From the NCBI RefSeq assembly GCF_900445255.1, contig NZ_UAPU01000007.1, forward strand, positions 698,001-762,000: 64,000 bases of DNA, written 5' to 3'. Positions 15,363-23,564 of this stretch are shown in pieces. The notes beneath the pieces are model-generated. The model saw nothing but the letters and a program-made list of their open reading frames with translations. It was not told the DNA's origin and ran no database searches. This stretch comes from Anaerobiospirillum thomasii (GTDB lineage: Bacteria; Pseudomonadota; Gammaproteobacteria; Enterobacterales; Succinivibrionaceae). A program made the position numbers and the translations under genes. How positions within the stretch are numbered: position 1 is the stretch's first letter; every line of letters begins with the position of its first letter.

Positions 15363-16927
15363 TTAAGAACTAAGCTCATTAAACAGAGCTTTTCTGTCAA
15401 GCTTGCCATTGGCATTGTATGGCATGCTCTCTTTGAAAATTATTTTAGATGGCAGCATATAAAAAGGCAGCATTTCTTTGAGCGTATTTATAATCTCTTT
15501 TTTATCTATGCTGTTATCTTTGCCATGTACCACAAGTGCAATACTTGCACTGCCAAGATTATCATACAAGGCTACGGCCGCACCTGATACTTTAAAGGCT
15601 GAAACAAAGGCCTCATCAATCTCAAGCAGTGAAACTCTAAAACCCTGAACCTTAACCTCATCATCAATACGGCCTTTATAGACAAGAACTCTCCTGTCAT
15701 CAACCATGTCATAACAGCCAAGATCGCCTGTCCTGTAAAAACGTATGCCCTCATGCATAAAAAAGGCTGATGCGTTTTTAGCCTCGTTTTTATAATAGCC
15801 ATTGCAGATCTGAGGACCACCTAAGCAGATCTCACCCTCATCCTTAGCTATTGTACCGTCAGCTGCGCGCAGTATGGCTACTGATCCTGAATAGATAGTA
15901 CCTATAGGTACATTGCCAGAACGTTTATAATCACAAACTTTAAAATAACTTATGGCAACTGTGGCCTCAGTAGGTCCATATGAGTTATAAATTACACTGT
16001 TAACAGCACTGTAAGCCATATCCTTACAGACACTGTAAGGCAAAGCCTCACCAATAAAATTACATAACCTTAAAGTCTTTACCCCCCCCCATCTAAAAGT
16101 CCCATTTTCTTTAAATGCAGCACAGCAGATGGCACTAAGGTGACACAGCTTATCTGCTTTTTATCAAGGAAGGAGATAAAAGCAAAGAGATATTGCGGAT
16201 ACACTACAACAAGTGCGGCACCATGACTGAATGCACAGAAAATCTCACCCTGTGACAAATCAAAGGTAATATCTGAAACAAGAGCAATTCTATCCTCACT
16301 GCTGTAATTAAAGACTGCGCTTATGCCATCTAAATAAGCAGTCATATTATCAAAGCTGACCTCAACACCCTTTGGATCGCCTGTGGTACCTGAGGTAAAA
16401 ATAATATATAAAGGATGGTATAAAGCTGCCTGTGCCTTACGCAGCTGTGCGTGCTGATAAGACTTATACTCAAGATCATGTGCATTAAAATCTATAACTC
16501 TTATATCGGCATTTGAACCATGCAGTATCTGTGCTGCGGTCTCATCAGTAACATAGACTTTAAGCTTTCTTTTAACTTCAGGCAGAATCTTTACAATAAG
16601 ATTCAGACAGTTTTTTGAGACATAAATAGTATCAAGATCTGATTTTTCTATAATATAAATGAGCTTGTTAACAGGAAAACGCTGATTTAAAGGCACAAAG
16701 GTTCTAAGCGAGATAACAGATGCAAACAAAGTTACATAGGATAGAACATCCCTGTCACCTAATATTCCAACCTTCTGTGTTGCATCTAAATCAAAATTAG
16801 AGACAAACTCTAAAGCCTTTAAACCCAGATCCCTATAGCTTAAAATGCCATCATGACAGTCAAGAGCCTCTTTGTCCGCAAACTTCTCTACACACTCTAA
16901 AAACCTGTCCTTTACATGTAAAGTCAC
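15363..16927 (-). pseudogene. Adenylation enzyme, duplicate copy A, frameshifted at a G9 tract
   Basis: This is the second copy of the DltA-like AMP-forming ligase at 17348-18913. The N-terminal part (from a GTG at 16927) keeps the IIFTSGTTGDPKGVEV P-loop and ends ...KKMGLLDGGG at a stop. The rest (YNSYGPTEATVAISYF, YRTGDLG, GRIDDEVKVQGFRVSLLEID, NGKLDRKAL) continues in another frame. The break is exactly at nine G (plus 16082-16090); seven or ten G would restore one frame of about 521 codons. An ATG in the second frame (MPYSVCKDM) exists but would make only the C-terminal lobe. It could be a contingency gene in the off state or a decaying duplicate. The dead acp beside it favours decay, while the repeat tract favours switching. 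Confidence 0.85.
16082..16090. repeat. Homopolymer C9 (G9 on coding strand) inside ligase copy A
   Basis: A perfect run of nine C on the plus strand. At the matching place in copy B the coding strand has GAGGAGGGCGGA, so the pure G tract arose only in this copy. It coincides exactly with the frame change. Confidence 0.9.
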
Positions 16928-16939
16928 TACCTTTTCCCT

Positions 16940-17121
16940 CTATAACTTTTAACTCTCTTTAGTGCGCAGTGACAGAAGTTAACTTAAACTGCACATTCAA
17001 ACACTTCCTCTATAGAAGATCTCTGCCATACTCCTCTATTAATAACGACAAAAGTAAATAAAAATTTATCTATTCACGGAGTCAGAATATCAGAATAAAA
17101 AGAACTGTGCCGCTATCAAGG
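16940..17121 (-). pseudogene. Decayed duplicate of the acyl carrier protein gene
   Basis: This region aligns with the acp gene at 18935-19147: matching ACTCTCTTTAGTGC, CATTCAA-ACTTCCT, CTCTGCCATACTCCTC and GTGC-GCTATCAAGG segments. It carries many substitutions, small indels and in-frame stops, and loses the start region through the CAAGG deletion. No carrier protein can be made from it. Confidence 0.85.
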
Positions 17122-17180
17122 TCTGAAATTACTATCATATCCTTACTGGCCACCTGCAGACGCGCACTATCTTCATGACA
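17117..17180 (-). pseudogene. Remnant of the 3' end of mrcB
   Basis: AAGGTCTGAAATTACTATCATATCC, read here in short pieces, corresponds to 19273-19339 inside mrcB, including the stretch for the residues around NVRPCS and LLPAREDM. It marks the right end of duplicate copy A. Confidence 0.8.
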
Positions 17181-17186
17181 GTTATT

Positions 17187-17338
17187 TAACAATATTATCA
17201 GATGATAAAATTTAAAGAAAAAAATAAAGAACTGTGCACTAAAAGAGTATCTGCCTGTTTAACACCAAGGCGCTCTAGAGTTTTGAATAAATCATCTTTT
17301 GAAAAGGAATTTTGCAAAACTGATTTAGGATCAAACAT
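17187..17338 (-). pseudogene. 5' fragment of a second AAC(3)-like gene
   Basis: It starts with the same SD and ATG arrangement after the ligase stop and encodes MFDPKSVLQNSFSKDDLFKTL, then ERLGVKQADTLLVHSSLF, nearly identical to the intact gene start at 15353. After about 35 codons it diverges and runs into the mrcB remnant. It is the left end of duplicate copy B and is non-functional. Confidence 0.9.
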
Positions 17339-17347
17339 AATATCTCC

Positions 17348-18913
17348 TTAAGAACTAAGCTCATTAAACAGAGCTTTTCTGTCAAGCTTGCCATTGGCAT
17401 TGTATGGCATGCTCTCTTTGAAAATTATTTTAGATGGCAGCATATAAAAAGGCAGCATTTCTTTGAGCGTATTTATAATCTCTTTTTTATCTATGCTGTT
17501 ATCTTTGCCATGTACCACAAGTGCAATACTTGCACTGCCAAGATTATCATACAAGGCTACGGCCGCACCTGATACTTTAAAGGCTGAAACAAAGGCCTCA
17601 TCAATCTCAAGCAGTGAAACTCTAAAACCCTGAACCTTAACCTCATCATCAATACGGCCTTTATAGACAAGAACTCTCCTGTCATCAACCATGTCATAAC
17701 AGCCAAGATCGCCTGTCCTGTAAAAACGCATGCCATCATGCATAAAAAAGGCTGATGCGTTTTTAGCCTCATTTTTATAATAGCCATTGCAGATCTGAGG
17801 ACCACCTAAGCAGATCTCACCCTCATCCTTAGCTATTGTACCGTCAGCTGCGCGCAGTATGGCCACCGATCTGTCATACATAAAACCTATAGGAACATTG
17901 CCAGATTGCTTAAAATCATCCACTTTAAAATAACTTATAGCAACTGTAGCCTCGGTTGGACCATAGGTATTATAAAAATCAGCGTTAATTGCACTCTTGG
18001 ACAGAGCCGCACAGGCACTGTATGGCAAAGCCTCGCCTAAAAAGTTACACAGTCTTAAAGATTTAAGTCCGCCCTCTTCCAAAAGCCCCATCTTATTTAA
18101 AAGCAGTGCAGCAGATGGCACTAAGGTGACACAGCTTATCTGTTTTTTATCAAGGAAGGAGGCAAAGGCAAAAAGATATTGCGGATACACTACAACAAGT
18201 GCAGCACCATGACTGAATGCACAGAAAATCTCACCCTGTGACAAATCAAAGGTAATATCTGAAACCTGAGCTATTCTATCCTCACTGCTATAATTAAACA
18301 GCGCACTTACTGCATCTAAAAAGGCTGCCATATTATCAAAGCTGACCTCAACACCCTTTGGATCGCCTGTGGTACCTGAGGTAAAAATAATATATAAAGG
18401 ATGAGACAAAGCAGGCTGCACTTTGCGCAGGGCATCCATAAGCTTTGCATCAGCAGCGCTGTCTGTTCCCTTAATATCAAGAACTCTGATATCTGCCCCT
18501 GTTCCCTGTACTCTAGAGGCTGCATCAGTGTCAGCCACATAGACTTTAAGCTTTCTTTTAACTTCAGGAAGAATCTTTACAATAAGATTCAGACAGTTTT
18601 TTGATACGTAAATAGTATCAAGATCTGATTTTTCTATAATATAAATGAGCTTTTTAACAGGAAAACGCTGATTTAAAGGCACAAAGGTTCTAAGCGAGAT
18701 AACAGATGCAAACAAAGTTACATAGGAGAGCACATCTCTGTCACCAAAGATGCCTACTTTGCTAACCTTATCCTCATCAAAACATCTGACAAGATTCAAG
18801 GCTCTGCTGCCAAGCTCTTTATAACTTAAAATACCATCATGGCAGTCAAGAGCTTCTTTGTCAGCAAACTTTTCTATACTGTCTAAAAACCTGTCCTTTA
18901 CATGTAAGGTCAC
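17348..18913 (-). CDS. DltA-like AMP-forming adenylation enzyme (carrier-protein aminoacyl/acyl ligase), intact copy B
   Basis: A 521-residue ANL-superfamily ligase that should activate an amino or other carboxylic acid as the acyl-AMP and load it on a carrier protein. Motifs in order: IIFTSGTTGDPKGVEVSFDNM (phosphate loop, near 160), YNTYGPTEATVAISYF, YRTGDLGCYD, GRIDDEVKVQGFRVSLLEID, and the catalytic Lys in NGKLDRKAL. Length and motif spacing fit DltA/NRPS-type adenylation domains. I chose the GTG at 18913 because AGAGGG lies 8 bases upstream in both copies and copy A can only start at that GTG; an ATG two codons earlier is the alternative. Carrier gene acp lies immediately upstream. No DltB or DltD is present, so the acceptor is probably reached through the AAC(3)-like enzyme. 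Confidence 0.85.
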   Translation of the reverse strand: MTLHVKDRFLDSIEKFADKEALDCHDGILSYKELGSRALNLVRCFDEDKVSKVGIFGDRDVLSYVTLFASVISLRTFVPLNQRFPVKKLIYIIEKSDLDTIYVSKNCLNLIVKILPEVKRKLKVYVADTDAASRVQGTGADIRVLDIKGTDSAADAKLMDALRKVQPALSHPLYIIFTSGTTGDPKGVEVSFDNMAAFLDAVSALFNYSSEDRIAQVSDITFDLSQGEIFCAFSHGAALVVVYPQYLFAFASFLDKKQISCVTLVPSAALLLNKMGLLEEGGLKSLRLCNFLGEALPYSACAALSKSAINADFYNTYGPTEATVAISYFKVDDFKQSGNVPIGFMYDRSVAILRAADGTIAKDEGEICLGGPQICNGYYKNEAKNASAFFMHDGMRFYRTGDLGCYDMVDDRRVLVYKGRIDDEVKVQGFRVSLLEIDEAFVSAFKVSGAAVALYDNLGSASIALVVHGKDNSIDKKEIINTLKEMLPFYMLPSKIIFKESMPYNANGKLDRKALFNELSS

Positions 18914-18934
18914 AGCCATTTCCCTCTATAACTA

Positions 18935-19147
18935 TTAACTCTCTTTAGTGCACAGCGAAAGAAGATCACCTAAAGTGGCACATTCAATCACTTCCTTGAT
19001 AGGAAGCTCTCTGCCATACTCCTCTTTTAGTAACGTCAAAAGCGCAAAAAAGTTTATGGAGTTCCACTGTGGCAGAGTAAAGAGTACAGTGCTGTCATCA
19101 AGGCTATCCTCATCAAAGATAGCTGCAATCTTTGCATATATATCCAT
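18935..19147 (-). CDS. Small acyl carrier protein
   Basis: A 70-residue protein with the carrier-protein pattern: an acidic helix 1 (YAKIAAIFDED), then LPQWNSINFFALLTLLKEEYG. The Ser of WNSI is the expected phosphopantetheine site, where the usual motif is DSL, and a helix II of typical character follows. Length and sequence are nearer to DltC-like or polyketide/NRPS carriers than to fatty-acid AcpP. It starts 10 bases after the mrcB stop and is followed after about 20 bases by the ligase, so mrcB-acp-ligase is probably one transcript. A phosphopantetheinyl transferase must act in trans. The Asn replacing Asp before Ser is unusual. Confidence 0.85.
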   Translation of the reverse strand: MDIYAKIAAIFDEDSLDDSTVLFTLPQWNSINFFALLTLLKEEYGRELPIKEVIECATLGDLLSLCTKES

Positions 19148-19156
19148 AACTACATC

Positions 19157-21694
19157 CTAAAAATTAAGTAAAAAGCGCTCAAGCACATTGAGATCCTCAT
19201 TGTCCTTTTTCTCAGGTGCTGAAGGCTGCACCGGTGGCAATGCCGGAGCTGTTTCATAGACACCGAAAGAGCAAGGTCTGACATTTACTATCATATCCTC
19301 ACGGGCTGGCAGCAGACGCATACCCTCTTCATGGCAGCCGTCAGCTAAAACCTGGCCATTGCTTGCAAAGTTTACAAATTTAATACCCTCAGGACGACGC
19401 AGTTCAAGTGAGTTGACACCACGCTCCTTTAGATACTGAGCATAAACCATAAGAGCACCAGATGATCCGTAAAGTCCTGTAGAGCGGTTGTTGTCAAAGC
19501 CCACCCAGGTGGTAACAATCTCATCTGAATCAATACCTGTTGACCAGGTATCGCGGTGATTGTTGGTAGTTCCTGTTTTAGAGCCGATATTGACCCCAGG
19601 GAACATCTGTCCAAGGCGTCTACCTGTTCCGGCTCTTGTAGCCTCGGTCATACCGTATAAGGTCAGATAGGTATCACGCGGATCAAGGGTCTTTTCATGT
19701 CTGTTGTCTTTTCTTTCATAGACAATCTCACCGTCTTTGATAACGGTACGCAAGGTGGTCAGATCCTGATAGACACCATCTGTAGCCATACTTGCATAAA
19801 TGGAGTTAAGCTCAAGAGGTGTAAGTTCTGTGGTACCAAGAAGTATTGAAGGATACAGAGGCACATGCTGTTTTAAACCCACACGCTCTAGTGTATCTAT
19901 AACGTTCTTAAGACCTGCGCTCATACCAAGTCTTACAGTAGGAACGTTAAGGGAGCGGGCCATACCTGTAAGCACACGTATAGGTCCGCGAAATTTCTTG
20001 TCATCATTTTTAGGCGACCATAACTTGCCATCCTGCAGTTTAACGGTAAGAGGTGTATCCTGCACAATAGAGCCTAAATGATAGCCACGCGAGAAGGCTG
20101 TAAGGTAGACAAATGGTTTTACTAAAGAGCCTATCTGACGTCTGCCCTCAATCACACGGTTAAAGCCATCATATTTTGGCGTTCTGCTGCCAACCACAGC
20201 TGATATTTCAGCAGTTCTCCAGGATGAGACCACCATAGCAGCCTCAAGACCTGAAATACCGCGCTGCTTTTCAATGGCGGCAAGCTCCTTGGTTACAGCA
20301 TTTTCAGCTGCAAGCTGAGCCTGCGGGTCAAGACTTGTAAAGATCTTGATGCCGTTGCCTGAGAGAAAGTTTGGATTGTCAGGCTCAATTCTGGTTTTGA
20401 TCTCATGCTTTAAAACACCCATAAAGGCAGGTGTTCTGCTGTAGTTCATAGAGCCTCTTTCAATAATGCCAAGAGGTCTGGCGCTATACTGTTCAAACTG
20501 AGCATCAGTCAGATAGCCGCGGTTGCGCAGCACTGCAAGCACAGTATTGCGACGCTCAAGGGCATTATCAGGTCGACGCCATGGATCATAATAGGAAGGG
20601 CCTTTGATAAGACCTACTAAAAGAGCCATTTGATCCTGACTTAACTCAGAGACAGGCACGCCAAAATAAAAATATGAGGCAAGACCAAAGCCATAGATAC
20701 CGGCAGCACCATTCTGACCTAAATAAATCTCATTCATATAGGCCTCTAAAATCTGCTCCTTGGTGTATCTATGATCCATAACCATGGCCATAAATATTTC
20801 TTTGATCTTTCTTACATAGCTACGCTCTGAACTTAAAAAGTAGTTTTTTACCAGCTGCTGTGTAATGGTACTGCCACCCTCTACCACACGTCCTGCTATC
20901 ATATTTTTTACAAATGCACGGGCAATGGCAAAGAAGTTGACACCAAGATGGGAGTAGTACGATCTGTCCTCAATTTCCAAAAGTGTGGTAATAAGAGGCT
21001 TAGGTACTTCGTCTAGAGTAATAAAAATTCTGTCCTCTTTTGGATCGATACGATTGATTCTGTCAAGCAGTACAGGATCCATGCGCACGTAGCCAAGCTC
21101 CTCTTTAGTATCAGCATTGGTGATTTTCTGCACACGGTTTTCATCAAAATCAATCAAAAGAGAAATGCGGCCCTCTTCACCTTCAGGGAAGGTAAAAGGT
21201 CTTTTTATAAGCACAATCTTGTCAGTTTTAAAGTTGACAGCATATTCGCCAGGACGTGACGGATTTGGCGTCTGCCTGTATTTTAAAAGCTTTAGCTCAT
21301 AGACCATCTGCTCTAGTGACAGTCTCTGATCTGGATAGAGCTCAAGAGGACGTGAATAGACCACAGCAGGCAGCACCCACTTGTCATCAACATCAAAACC
21401 CTCGCGCACTACTACTGATATATAGATAAAAATAATAGCCAGAACACTGATGGCTGCAATGGTAAGTTTTATGGATAAAAGCGTAAATTTGCGCGAAAAG
21501 CCACCAGAGCTTCTTTTCTTACTCTGAGCGTTATCATCACTGTTTGTGCCTGTATCTTGAGTTGCAGCTTTGACCTTGGTGCTTTCAAAATCTTTAATAG
21601 AAAAACCCTCTGGTATCTGACTTTGCTCATTGTCTTTTTCTTCAGAGGCATTTTCATTGATATTTACAGGATCTTTATCATTTGAGTTTTGCAT
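19157..21694 (-). CDS. mrcB: Penicillin-binding protein 1B (bifunctional glycosyltransferase/transpeptidase)
   Basis: An 845-residue class A PBP that polymerises and cross-links peptidoglycan. It has a cytoplasmic tail, a membrane segment at about 68-95, and a UvrB-like UB2H region. The GT51 domain has its catalytic Glu at 242 (EIEDRSYYSHLGVN), GGSTITQQLVKNYF and the RKIKEIFMAMV helix. The transpeptidase domain has Ser523 in GSLVKP and KTGTTNNHRDTW as the KTG motif. Length matches E. coli PBP1B (844). It is the first gene of a minus-strand group leading into acp and the ligase, and its last ~180 bases were part of the local tandem duplication. The promoter should be in the divergent gap with dksA. 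Confidence 0.95.
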   Translation of the reverse strand: MQNSNDKDPVNINENASEEKDNEQSQIPEGFSIKDFESTKVKAATQDTGTNSDDNAQSKKRSSGGFSRKFTLLSIKLTIAAISVLAIIFIYISVVVREGFDVDDKWVLPAVVYSRPLELYPDQRLSLEQMVYELKLLKYRQTPNPSRPGEYAVNFKTDKIVLIKRPFTFPEGEEGRISLLIDFDENRVQKITNADTKEELGYVRMDPVLLDRINRIDPKEDRIFITLDEVPKPLITTLLEIEDRSYYSHLGVNFFAIARAFVKNMIAGRVVEGGSTITQQLVKNYFLSSERSYVRKIKEIFMAMVMDHRYTKEQILEAYMNEIYLGQNGAAGIYGFGLASYFYFGVPVSELSQDQMALLVGLIKGPSYYDPWRRPDNALERRNTVLAVLRNRGYLTDAQFEQYSARPLGIIERGSMNYSRTPAFMGVLKHEIKTRIEPDNPNFLSGNGIKIFTSLDPQAQLAAENAVTKELAAIEKQRGISGLEAAMVVSSWRTAEISAVVGSRTPKYDGFNRVIEGRRQIGSLVKPFVYLTAFSRGYHLGSIVQDTPLTVKLQDGKLWSPKNDDKKFRGPIRVLTGMARSLNVPTVRLGMSAGLKNVIDTLERVGLKQHVPLYPSILLGTTELTPLELNSIYASMATDGVYQDLTTLRTVIKDGEIVYERKDNRHEKTLDPRDTYLTLYGMTEATRAGTGRRLGQMFPGVNIGSKTGTTNNHRDTWSTGIDSDEIVTTWVGFDNNRSTGLYGSSGALMVYAQYLKERGVNSLELRRPEGIKFVNFASNGQVLADGCHEEGMRLLPAREDMIVNVRPCSFGVYETAPALPPVQPSAPEKKDNEDLNVLERFLLNF

Positions 21695-22047
21695 TTTTGA
21701 TGAATGTCAGGTTCAAATCGTCGCGTTTAATTAATAAAAATTTAAAAAGTCATTATACATGATAGAAACTGTCTTTTATGATTTATAACTGCAAAGAAAC
21801 TTTTTAAAAAAATGATTTCTTTTGATACAAATTGCACAAAGCTTAGGACTGATGTCTAATTTTATGAAAAATTAACATGGTCTTTATTGTATGATGTATC
21901 ACAATAGTAGATAATGCAGACCTTAAAAATCTTGGTTTTAAAAGATCTTTGTGTTTATATATAAAAATCTTTTTTTATATAAGGTCTTTGCACAGTGCAC
22001 AGTCTTTAAAGTCTGGATTGCAAGCATCCTGCACTAGAACATAGATT
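21695..22047. other. Divergent intergenic region mrcB/dksA, no gene seen
   Basis: This is AT-rich sequence without a convincing ORF. It contains an A/T-rich inverted repeat (TATATAAAAA ... TTTTTATATA) near 21955-21982 and should hold the mrcB promoter and upstream dksA control sites. No RNA gene was recognised. Confidence 0.6.
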
Positions 22048-22076
22048 TTGACAGGATGTAATAATAACAATAATAT
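22048..22076 (+). promoter_or_regulatory. Sigma-70 promoter of dksA
   Basis: A consensus -35 TTGACA at 22048-22053, a 17-bp spacer, and -10 TAATAT at 22071-22076. It lies about 36 bases before the dksA ATG. Confidence 0.8.
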
Positions 22077-22111
22077 TGTTCAGGCCCTGAGGCTATATAA
22101 GGAACATAAGT

Positions 22112-22561
22112 ATGTCAGAAAATGTAAATATCGAATCAATGGGACCTCTTGCTATTGCCGGAGTTCAGCCTTATCAGGAAAAACCTGGTGAGGAGTATAT
22201 GAATGAAGAACAGAAAGCTCACTTTAGAAAAATCCTTACAGCCTGGAGAGATCAGTTAAGATCAGAGGTTGACCGAACAGTAGGCCACATGAAAAGTGAG
22301 GCTGCCAACTTCCCTGATCCTGTAGACAGAGCTTCTCAGGAAGAGGAGTTTGCCCTGGAGTTAAGAGCCAGAGACAGAGAAAGAAAGCTTATCAAGAAGA
22401 TTGAGAAAACTCTAAGCAAGCTTGAGAACGACGAGTTTGGTTACTGCGATCAGTGTGGTATTGAAATTGGCATCAAGCGTCTTGAGGCCAGACCTACAGC
22501 CGATCTGTGTGTTGACTGCAAGGCTCTTGCAGAAATTAAAGAAAAACAGCTCGAAGGCTAA
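22112..22561 (+). CDS. dksA: RNA polymerase-binding transcription factor DksA
   Basis: DksA enters the RNA polymerase secondary channel and with ppGpp adjusts rRNA and amino-acid promoters. At 149 residues it is close to E. coli (151) and shares [25 protein letters not shown]. The coiled-coil tip acids are at D69 and D72 (FPDPVDRAS). The zinc finger has Cys at 112, 115, 133 and 136 (CDQC ... CVDC). An SD-like AAGGAA sits 9 bases upstream of the ATG. The order dksA-gluQ is conserved in many gammaproteobacteria. Confidence 0.97.
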   Translation: MSENVNIESMGPLAIAGVQPYQEKPGEEYMNEEQKAHFRKILTAWRDQLRSEVDRTVGHMKSEAANFPDPVDRASQEEEFALELRARDRERKLIKKIEKTLSKLENDEFGYCDQCGIEIGIKRLEARPTADLCVDCKALAEIKEKQLEG

Positions 22562-22582
22562 TATGCCTTTATCATCACAGTG

Positions 22583-22604
22583 CCTGCCTTGATTCTAAGG
22601 CAGG
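22583..22604 (+). promoter_or_regulatory. Hairpin between dksA and gluQ that covers the gluQ Shine-Dalgarno sequence
   Basis: CCTGCCTT, loop GATTCT, AAGGCAGG is a perfect 8-bp stem ending 6 bases before the gluQ ATG at 22611. The 3' arm (AAGGCAGG) is the only SD-like sequence for gluQ, so folding would hide it. The stem is followed by TTATAT, a poor U-run. It may act as a partial terminator, a translational lock, or both. Confidence 0.7.
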
Positions 22605-22610
22605 TTATAT

Positions 22611-23489
22611 ATGACAGCCTACGTAGGAAGGTTTGCTCCAACTCCGTCAGGACATCTTCATCTTGGCTCTGTAATTGCAGCTGTCGGCTCCTATCTTATA
22701 AGCAGACACAACAGGGGCTGCTATCTTATACGCATTGAGGATTTAGACACTCCACGCTGCAAAAGTGAAAACACAGCAGCCATACTAGATGCTTTAGATA
22801 AACTTGCGCTGCACTCTGATAAAGAGATTTTAATTCAAAGTAAAGATACTAAGATTTACCATGATAAATGCGCAGAGCTTTTGCACAAAGGTTATGCCTT
22901 TTACTGCAGTTGCAGCCGATCTGATCTTAAACAAAGACCCTGCACCTGCTATAAAAAGCATCTGAGCGGCAGCAATCATCACTCATTGCGTTTTTATCAT
23001 AAGGATCTTATTAACAGCTCATTTTATGATGATATTAAAGGCAAAGTCTGTGTCAGGGATCCTGAGGATAATTTTATTACCCTTATAAGAGCTGATGGCA
23101 TTATCTCCTACAATCTTGCCTGTGTTGTTGATGATATAAGACAGAATGTAAGTCATATTGTAAGAGGCTCTGATCTTATAGATGTAACTCCTGTACAAAA
23201 TGCGCTGTATAAAGCCTTTGGCTGTGATGCCCCTGGCTATATGCACCTGCCTCTTGCTGTTGGAGCTGACGGACTTAAACTTTCAAAGCAGAATCATGCG
23301 GCCGATATTCTAAGCATTATGAGTCCACAGCTTGCTATTAAAACAGCGCTTTTAGCTTTAGGTCAGAGAACAGACTATATAGATGAAACTATGATCTGTG
23401 CTGATATTTTGCATCTTGCCCTTGAAAATTTAGATATCAGCGCTATACCATCTGACAATATTGTTATTGATGATATACAATTATGCTAG
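22611..23489 (+). CDS. gluQ: Glutamyl-Q tRNA(Asp) synthetase
   Basis: GluQ-RS attaches glutamate to queuosine at the wobble position of tRNA(Asp). It is a truncated GluRS paralogue of 292 residues without the anticodon-binding domain. It has GRFAPTPSGHLHLGSVIAA (HIGH-like), IRIEDLDTPR, and a zinc-binding Cys set FYCSCSRSDLKQRPCTCYKKH. The KMSKS equivalent, LKLSKQNHA, is normal for this family. It follows dksA by 49 bases with a hairpin between them. Confidence 0.95.
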   Translation: MTAYVGRFAPTPSGHLHLGSVIAAVGSYLISRHNRGCYLIRIEDLDTPRCKSENTAAILDALDKLALHSDKEILIQSKDTKIYHDKCAELLHKGYAFYCSCSRSDLKQRPCTCYKKHLSGSNHHSLRFYHKDLINSSFYDDIKGKVCVRDPEDNFITLIRADGIISYNLACVVDDIRQNVSHIVRGSDLIDVTPVQNALYKAFGCDAPGYMHLPLAVGADGLKLSKQNHAADILSIMSPQLAIKTALLALGQRTDYIDETMICADILHLALENLDISAIPSDNIVIDDIQLC

Positions 23490-23564
23490 TTTACAAAAAA
23501 TATTAATTTATTAAACATCCCTGACGATAATTGAATAACCTTTTTAAACAGAAGTGAATTGATT

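Larger units (their letters stand above)
15208..19339. repeat. Tandem duplication of a ~2.15-kb block (aac 5' end, ligase, acp, mrcB 3' end)
   Basis: Copy A spans about 15208-17180 and copy B about 17187-19339. Both hold, in the same order, the first part of the AAC(3)-like gene, the adenylation gene, the carrier-protein gene and the tail of mrcB. Copy A lacks 173 bp relative to B between two CAAGG sequences (19099-19103 and 19272-19276; fused at 17117-17121), which accounts for the length difference. In copy B the ligase and acp are intact and join the complete mrcB. In copy A the ligase is frameshifted and acp is decayed, but it joins the complete aac. Confidence 0.9.

Noticed and set aside
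16079-16927. Treating the two halves of ligase copy A as two separate functional genes
   Set aside because: Each half lacks motifs needed for activity, and together they align end-to-end with copy B, joined at the G9 run.
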